A stretch of 19,274 bases of DNA from JAUQQI01 sp042408785. GTDB lineage: Bacteria > Chloroflexota > Dehalococcoidia > JAUQQI01. A model generated the notes under the pieces. It saw nothing but the letters and a program-made list of their open reading frames with translations. It ran no database searches and was not told where the DNA came from. The position numbers and the translations under genes are program-made. The DNA lies in contig JBHOQU010000012.1 of NCBI GenBank assembly GCA_042408785.1, positions 1 to 19,274 of the forward strand. The letters run 5' to 3'. Positions within the stretch are counted from its first letter, which is position 1, and every line of letters starts with the position of its first letter. Shown piece after piece: positions 12,999 through 19,274 of this stretch.

Positions 12999-14750
12999 CT
13001 AGTGCTCGACGATGTAGAGATAGTCGTACATCCGGACGAAGATGTTCCAGTTAGGCCGCCAGTCGCCCTCCTTGGTCTTGGGCATCCCCTTGACCCAGGG
13101 CTTGAGGAGGCCTACGCCCAGCGGGTAGTAAACGAAGACGAAGGCCGCATCCTGTAGCATGATCTCGTCGGCCTTCCAGTACATCTCCGCCCGCTTCTGC
13201 CGGTCGACGATGCCCTTTGCCTCGCTTACCAGCTTATCGTACTCGTCGTTGGACCACTGGTGGCGCTGACCGCTGGCAAACTTCGAGTAGAAGACCTGGT
13301 ACTGCTGGTTGTTGGGGTCGGGGTAGTCCATATACCAGCGGATCCAAACGGTCTGAAGCTTGTGCTCCCAGAGCTGGCCCCGGAATGCCCGCGGCTCCAT
13401 CACCTCCAGCTCCACGTTCATGTTGAGGTTCTCTTTGAGCATCTGGATGATGGCCTGGGCCGCGGCCTTGGGGGCGTCGCCTTCCTCTCGCATGTAGATC
13501 TTGATGGGGGGCCAGTTGCGGCCGCCCTCATACGGGCTGCCCTGCAGGTACTTGATGGCGTCCTTGCCCTCATATTTGACCAGGGGGTGGTCCTTGGTGA
13601 TCCTCGGGTTGAAACCCCACCAGCCCGGCGGGTTAAACGTATAGGCCGGGCGGCCGAGGCCCTGGAGGACAGCGTTGGCGATTCGCTCCCGGTCGATGGC
13701 GTGGGCCACCGCCTGCCGGACCCGCTTGTCGTCCCAGGGCTTATACTTGACGCCCAGCTCCAGGTAGAAGGTGCCGACCAGGTCGAATTTGATGATCTCT
13801 TTCGAAAGCTTGGGGTCAGCCTGAACCCGCCGCCACTCGCCCAGGGGCACCCGCCAGTGCCAGTCGATCTCATTGTTCTCATAGGCGAGCTGGCTGGCCG
13901 CGCTCCCAATGACCGGCACGATCACCCGCTCGATTTTGATCTCCTTGGCCTTCCAGTAGTACGGGTTCTTGACCACTTCGTAAACCTTGTCGTGCTCCCA
14001 CCGCACCAGCTTGAACGGCCCGTTGCTGACGACCTCAGGCACCTTGTTGGGGTCGGTCCAGTTGTCGCCGTACTTCTCGACAGACTTGCGGTGCGACGGC
14101 AGGGCGGCGATGTACGAGGTGAGCACCGGCCAGTAGCCCCGGGGACCCTCCAGCTCGCACACGAGGGTGTAGTCGTCCTTCGCCCTAACCCCGATGGCGT
14201 TGATATCCTGGATCTTCCCCTGGTTGACGGCCTCGGCATTTTTTAAGTCGTAGAGAAACCCGGCGTAGGGCGCGGCGGTGCGAGGGTCCAACTGCCGCTT
14301 GAAGGACCACTCGAAATCATGGGCCGTTACCGGGTCGCCGTTGGACCAGCGGCTGTCCTTTCGAAGGTAAAAGGTCCAGACGGAGCCGTCGGCGTTGGGC
14401 TCCCAGCGCTCGGCAATGTCGGCCTGAACGTCGAAGTTCGGGTCGAACATGGTGAGGCCGGCGAAGAGGTTGGCAAAACCCCCGCAGTAAAGGTCTTTAT
14501 TAAAGTCGTGGCTGGCCGGGTCCTGCTCGGTATTGGTCCGGAAAACCTGCTCCTTGGCCAGCTTCTCCCCTAGGTCCTCGGGCCGGGGCTGCTGGGGCTG
14601 CTGGGTCGGGGCGCAGGCATAGCCGCCGGCGGCCGCCGCGGCCGCAACAATTGCCAGAAACTCCCGCCGACCGAGTTGAACGGCCTGAAACCGCTGCGCC
14701 AAAAGCTTGAGCTGCTCCTCATCTTCCCACCAGCGAAAAATATCGGCCAT
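12999..14750 (-). CDS. peptide/nickel-type ABC transporter solute-binding protein
   Basis: A 583-residue SBP_bac_5 family protein that captures substrate outside the membrane. Family features include RTNTEQDPASHDFNKD, ADIAERWEPNADGSVWTFYLRKDSRWSNGDPVTAHDFEWSFKR with the signature near 105-145, VRQAVAHAIDRERI, and YPDPNNQQYQVFYSKFASGQ. The N-terminus is unusual: 27 residues (MADIFRWWEDEEQLKLLAQR...) precede a twin-arginine motif GRREFLA (Arg28-Arg29), then an Ala-rich helix and GYAC with a possible lipid-modified Cys46. The start is well supported by AAAGGAGG upstream, so the long n-region is real. The gene has its own promoter (14806-14834) and a terminator, and follows the permease genes, so it can be made in excess. 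Confidence 0.92.
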   Translation of the reverse strand: MADIFRWWEDEEQLKLLAQRFQAVQLGRREFLAIVAAAAAAGGYACAPTQQPQQPRPEDLGEKLAKEQVFRTNTEQDPASHDFNKDLYCGGFANLFAGLTMFDPNFDVQADIAERWEPNADGSVWTFYLRKDSRWSNGDPVTAHDFEWSFKRQLDPRTAAPYAGFLYDLKNAEAVNQGKIQDINAIGVRAKDDYTLVCELEGPRGYWPVLTSYIAALPSHRKSVEKYGDNWTDPNKVPEVVSNGPFKLVRWEHDKVYEVVKNPYYWKAKEIKIERVIVPVIGSAASQLAYENNEIDWHWRVPLGEWRRVQADPKLSKEIIKFDLVGTFYLELGVKYKPWDDKRVRQAVAHAIDRERIANAVLQGLGRPAYTFNPPGWWGFNPRITKDHPLVKYEGKDAIKYLQGSPYEGGRNWPPIKIYMREEGDAPKAAAQAIIQMLKENLNMNVELEVMEPRAFRGQLWEHKLQTVWIRWYMDYPDPNNQQYQVFYSKFASGQRHQWSNDEYDKLVSEAKGIVDRQKRAEMYWKADEIMLQDAAFVFVYYPLGVGLLKPWVKGMPKTKEGDWRPNWNIFVRMYDYLYIVEH

Positions 14751-14805
14751 TTAACCTGCCTCCTTTCTCGCGATTGCCCTTTAAGCTTAGGGCTGTTTTG
14801 GCATG

Positions 14806-14834
14806 ATAATAGTTAAACACTGCGATATTGTCAA
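14806..14834 (-). promoter_or_regulatory. strong sigma-A promoter of the solute-binding protein gene
   Basis: Minus strand TTGACA (14834-14829), a 17-nt spacer and TATTAT (14811-14806), in the 127-bp gap between the second permease gene and the binding protein gene. Transcription would start near 14800, about 50 nt ahead of the ATG. Confidence 0.85.
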
Positions 14835-14877
14835 GTGGCGGCGCCTGTGGACCGTACTCTGACATCCGCCTTCAAGC

Positions 14878-15813
14878 TTACTCGTTCATGCGCGGGTCCA
14901 GCGCGTCCCGAAGGCCGTCCCCGAAAAACGTAAAGGCCAGCATGAGCAGGCCGATGGCCACCGCCGGAAAGAGCGACATGTGCCAGTACGACCGGATATA
15001 CTGCTGGTACTCGCCCACCATCTGGCCCCAGGATGGGGTTGGGGGGTTGATCCCCACCCCGATGAAGCTCAGCGCCGCTTCGGTGAAGATCGCCTGGGGA
15101 ATGCCAAACGTTACGGCCACGATGATGGGGGTGAGGGCGTTGGGGAGGATGTGCCGCAAAATGATCCGGGCGTTGGATGCGCCCATGGTCCGGGCCGCCT
15201 TGACGAACTCCTTCTCCCGGAGGGAAAGAACCTGGGCCCGCACCAGCCGGCTCAGCGTAACCCAGCCCACCAAACCGATGGCGATGAAGATGTTAAAAAG
15301 CCCCTTACCCAACATGGTCATTATCAGGATAACGAACAGCAGGGTCGGAAACGCATACATTATGTCGACTAGCCGCATAATGATGGTGTCCACCTTCCCC
15401 CCGTAGTAGCCGGCGATGGCCCCGATGGGCACCCCGACCAGGACGACGATAAACTGGGCCACCAGCCCCACCGTCATGGACACCCGGGCCCCGTAGATCA
15501 TCCGGCTAAGCATGTCCCGCCCGTTAAGGTCGGTGCCCAGGGGAAACTGCCATGAGGGGTACTCGGCGATGTGGTCCCAGAACTGTTCGGCGTAGTCGTG
15601 GGGGGCGATTACGGGTGCAAAGACGGCCAGGAAAGAGAAGAACAAGATGACGACCAGCCCGAACATGGCCAGCCGGTTGCGCACGAGCCGCCGCAGGGCG
15701 TCGCCCCACAGGCTCGCCCGGCGGCCGGGCACCCACTCCAGCTCCTCCTCGGGAGCCGGTACGGCGAGGGCCCTTTCCAGTCGGGCTTGGGGGTCGGCCT
15801 CGAAGAGCTGCAT
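14878..15813 (-). CDS. oppC: ABC importer permease, OppC/DppC type
   Basis: One of two membrane subunits of a peptide/nickel-type ABC importer. 311 residues: an N-terminal cytoplasmic tail, a first helix at about 50-72, the LGTDLNGRDMLSRMIYGARVSMTVGL block typical of OppC-type subunits, four or five further helices, and the EAA coupling loop AARTMGASNARIILRHILPNAL (about 210-231) that contacts the ATPases. It ends LRDALDPRMNE, the usual OppC end. The AAGGAGGT ribosome site overlaps the stop of the preceding permease gene. Substrate cannot be told from sequence; Opp/Dpp naming is by subunit class. Confidence 0.94.
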   Translation of the reverse strand: MQLFEADPQARLERALAVPAPEEELEWVPGRRASLWGDALRRLVRNRLAMFGLVVILFFSFLAVFAPVIAPHDYAEQFWDHIAEYPSWQFPLGTDLNGRDMLSRMIYGARVSMTVGLVAQFIVVLVGVPIGAIAGYYGGKVDTIIMRLVDIMYAFPTLLFVILIMTMLGKGLFNIFIAIGLVGWVTLSRLVRAQVLSLREKEFVKAARTMGASNARIILRHILPNALTPIIVAVTFGIPQAIFTEAALSFIGVGINPPTPSWGQMVGEYQQYIRSYWHMSLFPAVAIGLLMLAFTFFGDGLRDALDPRMNE

Positions 15814-15825
15814 CTCAGGACCTCC

Positions 15826-16752
15826 TTACTCGTACCGGATCCTCGGATCAAGGAAGCCGTAAATGAGGTCCACCACCAGGTTCATGATGACCACAAAGGC
15901 CCCAAAGAGGAGAAAGACCGCCATGATCATGGGGTAGTCCCGGGCCAGCAGGCTCTGGACGAAGAACCTGCCCATTCCCGGAACCCGGAAGATCAGCTCG
16001 ACAAAGGGGGAGCCGGTTCCCACCGCCGCAAAGAGGGGACCCAGGACCGTCACCGGGGGGATGAGGGCGTTTTTGAGGACGTGGACCAGAATGACCCGCC
16101 GCTCGGCCAGCCCCTTGGCCCGGGCCGTCCGAACATAGTCCGAGCGGATGACGTCCACCATGCTCGAACGGGTGTACCGGGCGATGATGGCCATCGGCCC
16201 GAGGCCCAGGGTGATGGTGGGCAGGATCCAGTCCACCGGCTGGTCCCAGCCGCCGGTCCGCGGGATGACGGGCAGAAGCATGACGAAGACGATTATCAAG
16301 ATCACGGCCAAGACGAAGTTAGGGGTGGCCACCCCCAGCATGGCGGTGAAGGTGCAGAAGTAGTCGATGGGACCGTTCTGGTTAATGGCGGCCAGGATCC
16401 CCAGGGTCATGCCGACCACCACCGCAAAGAGCAGGGCCATGGTGCCCAGGTGCAGGGAGATGGGGAACGTCCGGCCGATGATTTCGGTCACCTTGCTGGT
16501 TCGGTAGCTGTAACTGTAGCCGAAATCGAGCTGGACGGCCTTGACCAGGAAGTTAACGTACTGCTCGTGCAGGGGCCGGTCGAGGCCCCAGGCCGCCGCC
16601 AGGTTTTTCAGGTCCTCGGGGCTGAGGGGGTTGGCCCCTTCGGGCTGAAGGGGCGAGCCTGGGGTGTTGTGCATGACGATGAAGATGATCAGAGACATCG
16701 CCAGCAGGGTGGGCGGAATCATTAAAATCCGGCTCAAAGCGTACCGGAGCAT
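15826..16752 (-). CDS. oppB: ABC importer permease, OppB/DppB type
   Basis: The partner permease, 308 residues: first helix 9-28 with MLRYALSRILMIPPTLLAMSL; the PGSPLQPEGANPLSPEDLKNL extracytoplasmic segment with WGLDRPLHEQYVNFL, characteristic of OppB; then the permease core and the EAA loop VRTARAKGLAERRVILVHVL (about 208-227). It ends YGFLDPRIRYE. The ATG is 1 nt after the ATPase stop (TAA-G-ATG), so translation is coupled. It pairs with the downstream OppC-like subunit to form the channel. Confidence 0.94.
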   Translation of the reverse strand: MLRYALSRILMIPPTLLAMSLIIFIVMHNTPGSPLQPEGANPLSPEDLKNLAAAWGLDRPLHEQYVNFLVKAVQLDFGYSYSYRTSKVTEIIGRTFPISLHLGTMALLFAVVVGMTLGILAAINQNGPIDYFCTFTAMLGVATPNFVLAVILIIVFVMLLPVIPRTGGWDQPVDWILPTITLGLGPMAIIARYTRSSMVDVIRSDYVRTARAKGLAERRVILVHVLKNALIPPVTVLGPLFAAVGTGSPFVELIFRVPGMGRFFVQSLLARDYPMIMAVFLLFGAFVVIMNLVVDLIYGFLDPRIRYE

Positions 16753-16753
16753 C

Positions 16754-17800
16754 TTAACCCCCTGCTCGTCTCAGTTCTGCCGGGACGACCTCGGCGTAGT
16801 GACAGGCTACCAGGTGTTCCCGGTCAATCTCCCGCAGTTCCGGCTCAACCTTGGCGCACTCCGGGCGGGCGATGGGGCAGCGGGTGTGAAAGCGGCACCC
16901 GGCGGGCGGGTTGATAGGGCTGGGAACGTCGCCCGGCAGGATGATCCGCTGCTTTTTATACCGGCGGTCGGGAACGGCCACCGCCGAAAGGAGGGCCAGG
17001 GTGTAGGGGTGCCTCGGGTTGTTCATTATCGTGAGGGTCGGCCCGACCTCCACCAGCTTGCCCAGGTACATGACCCCGACCCGGTCGCTGATGTAGGCCA
17101 CCACGGCCAGGTTGTGGGCGATGAACAGGTAGGTCAGGTTAAACTCGGCCTGCAGGTCTTTAAGCAGGTTTAGTACCTGGGCTTGAATGGAGACATCCAG
17201 GGCCGAAACCGGCTCGTCGCAGACCACCAGCTTTGGCCGCAGGGCGAGGGCCCGGGCGATGCCGATGCGCTGGCGCTGGCCCCCCGAAAACTCGTGGGGG
17301 TAGCGGTTGACAAAGTAGGCGTTGAGGCCGACCACCCGCAGGAGCTCCTTCACCCGGGCCTCCCGCTCGGCCCGGGTGCCGACCTTGAAGATCTCGAGCG
17401 GCTCGGCCACGATGGCCCCCACCGTCATCCTGGGGTTCAGGGACGAGTAGGGGTCCTGGAAGATCATCTGCATCCCCTGCCGCAGGGGCCGAAGCCGGCT
17501 CTCCGGCAGGTGGGTAATGTCGTGGCCGTCGAAGATGACCTGGCCGGCGTCGGGCTCGTAAAGGCGAATAATCGTCTGACCCAGGGTGGTCTTGCCGCAG
17601 CCGGACTCCCCCACCAGCCCGAAGGTTTCCCCCCGCCGGATGTCGAAGCTTATTCCGTCCACCGCCCGGACGAGGGCCGGCCGCCTGAAAAATCCGCCCC
17701 CAACCTTGAAGTATTTCTTGAGGCCCCGGACCGAGAGGAGGATATCCTGGGCGGCGGAACCCGAAGCCGCGGGGCGGGGCTGGGGCATCGCCTCAGACAT
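16754..17800 (-). CDS. oppF: ABC importer ATPase, OppF/DppF type
   Basis: The second ATPase of the importer, 348 residues from the ATG at 17800. Walker A GESGCGKT (64-71), Q-loop FQDP (Gln115), signature SGGQRQR (172-178), Walker B LVVCDEP (191-197), H-loop IAHN, and the C-terminal oligopeptide-transporter domain with the Cys-rich CRFHTRCPIARPEC motif, likely a metal cluster site in this family. I chose the ATG overlapping the end of the upstream ATPase gene by 8 nt (ATGTCTGA); a longer frame to 17860 adds 20 non-conserved residues and an ATG at 17788 is also possible. Confidence 0.94.
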   Translation of the reverse strand: MSEAMPQPRPAASGSAAQDILLSVRGLKKYFKVGGGFFRRPALVRAVDGISFDIRRGETFGLVGESGCGKTTLGQTIIRLYEPDAGQVIFDGHDITHLPESRLRPLRQGMQMIFQDPYSSLNPRMTVGAIVAEPLEIFKVGTRAEREARVKELLRVVGLNAYFVNRYPHEFSGGQRQRIGIARALALRPKLVVCDEPVSALDVSIQAQVLNLLKDLQAEFNLTYLFIAHNLAVVAYISDRVGVMYLGKLVEVGPTLTIMNNPRHPYTLALLSAVAVPDRRYKKQRIILPGDVPSPINPPAGCRFHTRCPIARPECAKVEPELREIDREHLVACHYAEVVPAELRRAGG

Positions 17801-18773
17801 AGAGCCAGCACGCAACCTGGTGGTCGGGGCCCACCGATACGGTGGGAGGCTCCTCGGCACACTGGGCCGTGGCGTGGGGACACCGGGGCCGGAAGCGGCA
17901 GCCGGCCGGCGGGTTCAGCAGGTTCGGCGGCAGGCCCCGAATCGGCTTGAGCCGCTCCTTAACCTTGGGGCCCAGGCGGGGCACCGACCCCATCAGCCCA
18001 ACGGTGTAAGGATGCTTCGGGTTGTTAAACAGGCTATCGGCGTCGGCGGCCTCCACAATCCGGCCGGCGTACATCACCACCACCCGGTGGCAGAGCTCGG
18101 CCACCACCCCCAGGTCATGGGTTATCAGGATGACGGCGGTGCCCAGCTCCCGGTTAAGGCGCATGATCAGGTCGAGGATCTGCGCCTGGATGGTTACGTC
18201 CAGGGCCGTGGTGGGCTCGTCGGCGATGAGCAGCCTCGGGTTGCAGGCCAGGGCCATGGCGATCATCACCCGCTGGCGCATGCCCCCCGAAAACTGGTGG
18301 GGGTAGTCGTCAAGCCGGCGCTCGGCGTCGGGGATGCCCACCCGCCGCAGAAGCTCCAACGCACGCTGCCGGGCCTCGGTCGGCCTCAGACCCAGGTGAA
18401 CCTGGAGGGGCTCGGCAACCTGGAAGCCCACCGTCAAAACCGGGTTCAGGGAGGTCATGGGGTCCTGGAAAATCATTGAGATTACGTTTCCCCGGATGTG
18501 CCGCATCTCCTCTTCGGAAAGGCCGAGCAGGTCCACCGCCTGGCCGTCCCGGTGCAGGATCACCTGGCCCTCAACGACGCGGCCCGGGTACGGGACAAGC
18601 CGCATGATCGAGAGGGAGGTCACGCTCTTGCCGCAGCCGCTCTCCCCGACGATCCCGAGGGCCTGGCCCTTGCCCACTTCAAAGGAGACCCCGTCGACGG
18701 CCCGGACGATGCCTTCCCTGGTGAAGAAATAGGTTTTGAGGTCTTTTACTTCCAGAACCGGTTCCCTGGCCAT
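17793..18773 (-). CDS. oppD: ABC importer ATPase, OppD/DppD type
   Basis: First gene of the importer operon, a 326-residue ATPase. Walker A GESGCGKS (43-50), Q-loop FQDP (Gln103), signature SGGMRQR (162-168), Walker B LLIADEP (181-187), D-loop ALD, H-loop ITHD, and the C-terminal CRFRPRCPHATAQC Cys motif. The start at 18773 gives MAREPVLEVKDLKTYFFT, the standard OppD beginning; the 47-residue upstream extension to 18914 runs back through the predicted promoter and is not coding. With the OppF-like subunit it forms the ATP-hydrolysing pair. Confidence 0.94.
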   Translation of the reverse strand: MAREPVLEVKDLKTYFFTREGIVRAVDGVSFEVGKGQALGIVGESGCGKSVTSLSIMRLVPYPGRVVEGQVILHRDGQAVDLLGLSEEEMRHIRGNVISMIFQDPMTSLNPVLTVGFQVAEPLQVHLGLRPTEARQRALELLRRVGIPDAERRLDDYPHQFSGGMRQRVMIAMALACNPRLLIADEPTTALDVTIQAQILDLIMRLNRELGTAVILITHDLGVVAELCHRVVVMYAGRIVEAADADSLFNNPKHPYTVGLMGSVPRLGPKVKERLKPIRGLPPNLLNPPAGCRFRPRCPHATAQCAEEPPTVSVGPDHQVACWLYV

Positions 18774-18861
18774 ACAACCGCCGACCTGCCGAAGTGATAA
18801 AAAGGCCTGCCGTCTGAGCCGGACCCAGCTCTCGCAAGACCGCTGCTGTTCGTTCACCGCA

Positions 18862-18890
18862 ATTATAGTTAATGCCGGCGGCATCCGCAA
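18862..18890 (-). promoter_or_regulatory. sigma-A promoter of the ABC importer operon
   Basis: Minus strand TTGCGG (18890-18885), a 17-nt spacer and a perfect TATAAT (18867-18862). It leaves a leader of about 80 nt before the oppD ATG, containing a TTTTTT run near 18800. The divergent binding-protein gene begins at 18971, so regulators could act on both directions. Confidence 0.75.
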
Positions 18891-18970
18891 CAAGTCATTA
18901 GCTCTTACCTTCACAAGAAGGCTTTATACTATCACGGACCGTATTCCCCCTAACAGGAGGTGTCAGGCAA

Positions 18971-19274
18971 ATGGTCAGGCGATGGATTAGCCGACGGGAA
19001 TTCCTGGGGACCGGCCTGGGGCTCGGGGTTCTGGCCGCCTTTGGGTGCAGTCCGGCCCCGGCCCAGCCGGCGGCACCCCAGCAGCCGGCCGGTCGGCCCA
19101 ACTACGGCGGGACCGTGGTCTTCGTCCTCGAAGACGACGTCATCGACTTCGACCCGATGCGGTCCCGGGCCTTCGTCGACCGCAACGTCCACTACCAGAT
19201 TTACGATTCGCTGGTCAGAATCGACCCAAAGGGCAATATCATCCCCTGGCTGGCCGAACGCTGGGAGATTTCCC
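18971..19274 (+). CDS. second peptide/nickel-type solute-binding protein, 3' part beyond the window
   Basis: The first 101 residues are visible. A perfect AGGAGGTG ribosome site precedes the ATG. The N-terminus carries a twin-arginine motif SRREFLG (7-13), a hydrophobic helix and a lipobox AAFGC (Cys26), then a Pro/Ala/Gln-rich tether, as in Tat-exported lipoproteins. The mature part begins YGGTVVFVLEDDVIDFDPM and continues ...YDSLVRIDPKGNIIPWLAERWEIS, the conserved beginning of SBP_bac_5 proteins. It is transcribed away from the importer operon and probably delivers substrate to the same permease, alongside the 583-residue binding protein at 12999-14750. A TATACT box at 18925 may be its -10; no good -35 is seen. 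Confidence 0.92.
   Translation, partial: MVRRWISRREFLGTGLGLGVLAAFGCSPAPAQPAAPQQPAGRPNYGGTVVFVLEDDVIDFDPMRSRAFVDRNVHYQIYDSLVRIDPKGNIIPWLAERWEIS

Noticed and set aside
13260..14246. 328-aa plus-strand open frame inside the binding protein gene
   Set aside because: Antisense shadow of a clear SBP_bac_5 gene; no start signal or recognisable domain.
15571..16725. 384-aa plus-strand open frame with many His/Asp/Gln residues
   Set aside because: Composition is the reverse complement of hydrophobic permease codons; it spans two real permease genes and their junction.
18795..18840. Possible attenuator in the oppD leader (TTTTTT run after a GC-rich stretch)
   Set aside because: I could not find a stable stem directly ahead of the T-run; pairing is at most four bases with a wobble.

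Overview
The window is about 19 kb of GC-rich bacterial chromosome with tightly packed genes, strong Shine-Dalgarno sites and sigma-A type promoters (TTGACA-N17-TATTAT at 14806-14834, TTGACA-N18-TAAAAT at 5755-5784). GC richness, Tat/lipoprotein-type solute-binding proteins, Uma2 endonuclease relics, an ECF sigma factor paired with a DUF5667-like membrane protein and a MoaD-MoaE fusion suggest a thermophile-like Firmicute (Clostridia/Peptococcaceae-type) or a Chloroflexota member. No rRNA or marker gene is present to settle the taxonomy, so this is inference.

Layout. Positions 1-779 hold the decayed 3' part of a DDE transposase. Positions 780-1387 lack a credible gene but contain a heavily structured RNA-like segment (about 1021-1270) that I read as a candidate stand-alone omega RNA of the HEARO/IscB type, followed by an 86-residue unknown ORF (1388-1648). 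On the minus strand, 5532-1762 is a compact operon thiG, thiE/tenI-like, thiS, folC, moaD-moaE fusion. It has a recognisable promoter, a TPP riboswitch and a terminator/antiterminator switch ahead of thiG. On the plus strand are a DUF554 membrane protein (5818-6525) and an ECF sigma factor overlapping a DUF5667-like single-pass membrane protein (6608-7971). Alanine dehydrogenase (9120-7975) is convergent to that pair. Next comes a small plus-strand cassette (9512-10407: a LEA14/WHy-like anchored protein and a small multi-pass membrane protein) bracketed by two diverged Uma2-family relics (about 9216-9336 and 10502-10647). A GT-C type polytopic glycosyltransferase-like protein (12924-10675) follows.

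The right third is a peptide/nickel-type ABC importer on the minus strand: two ATPases, two permeases, then a solute-binding protein with its own promoter and a terminator. A second, divergently transcribed solute-binding protein begins at 18971 and runs off the window, so two binding proteins probably serve one permease/ATPase set.

How the genes fit together. The thi operon makes the thiazole half of thiamine (ThiG with sulfur carrier ThiS), a ThiE/TenI-fold protein acting at the coupling or tautomerisation step, a folylpolyglutamate synthase and molybdopterin synthase, all apparently under TPP control. Both ubiquitin-like sulfur carriers in it (ThiS and the MoaD domain) have their Gly-Gly motif blocked by extra C-terminal sequence, implying proteolytic maturation. 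No ThiF/MoeB-type activating enzyme lies in the window.
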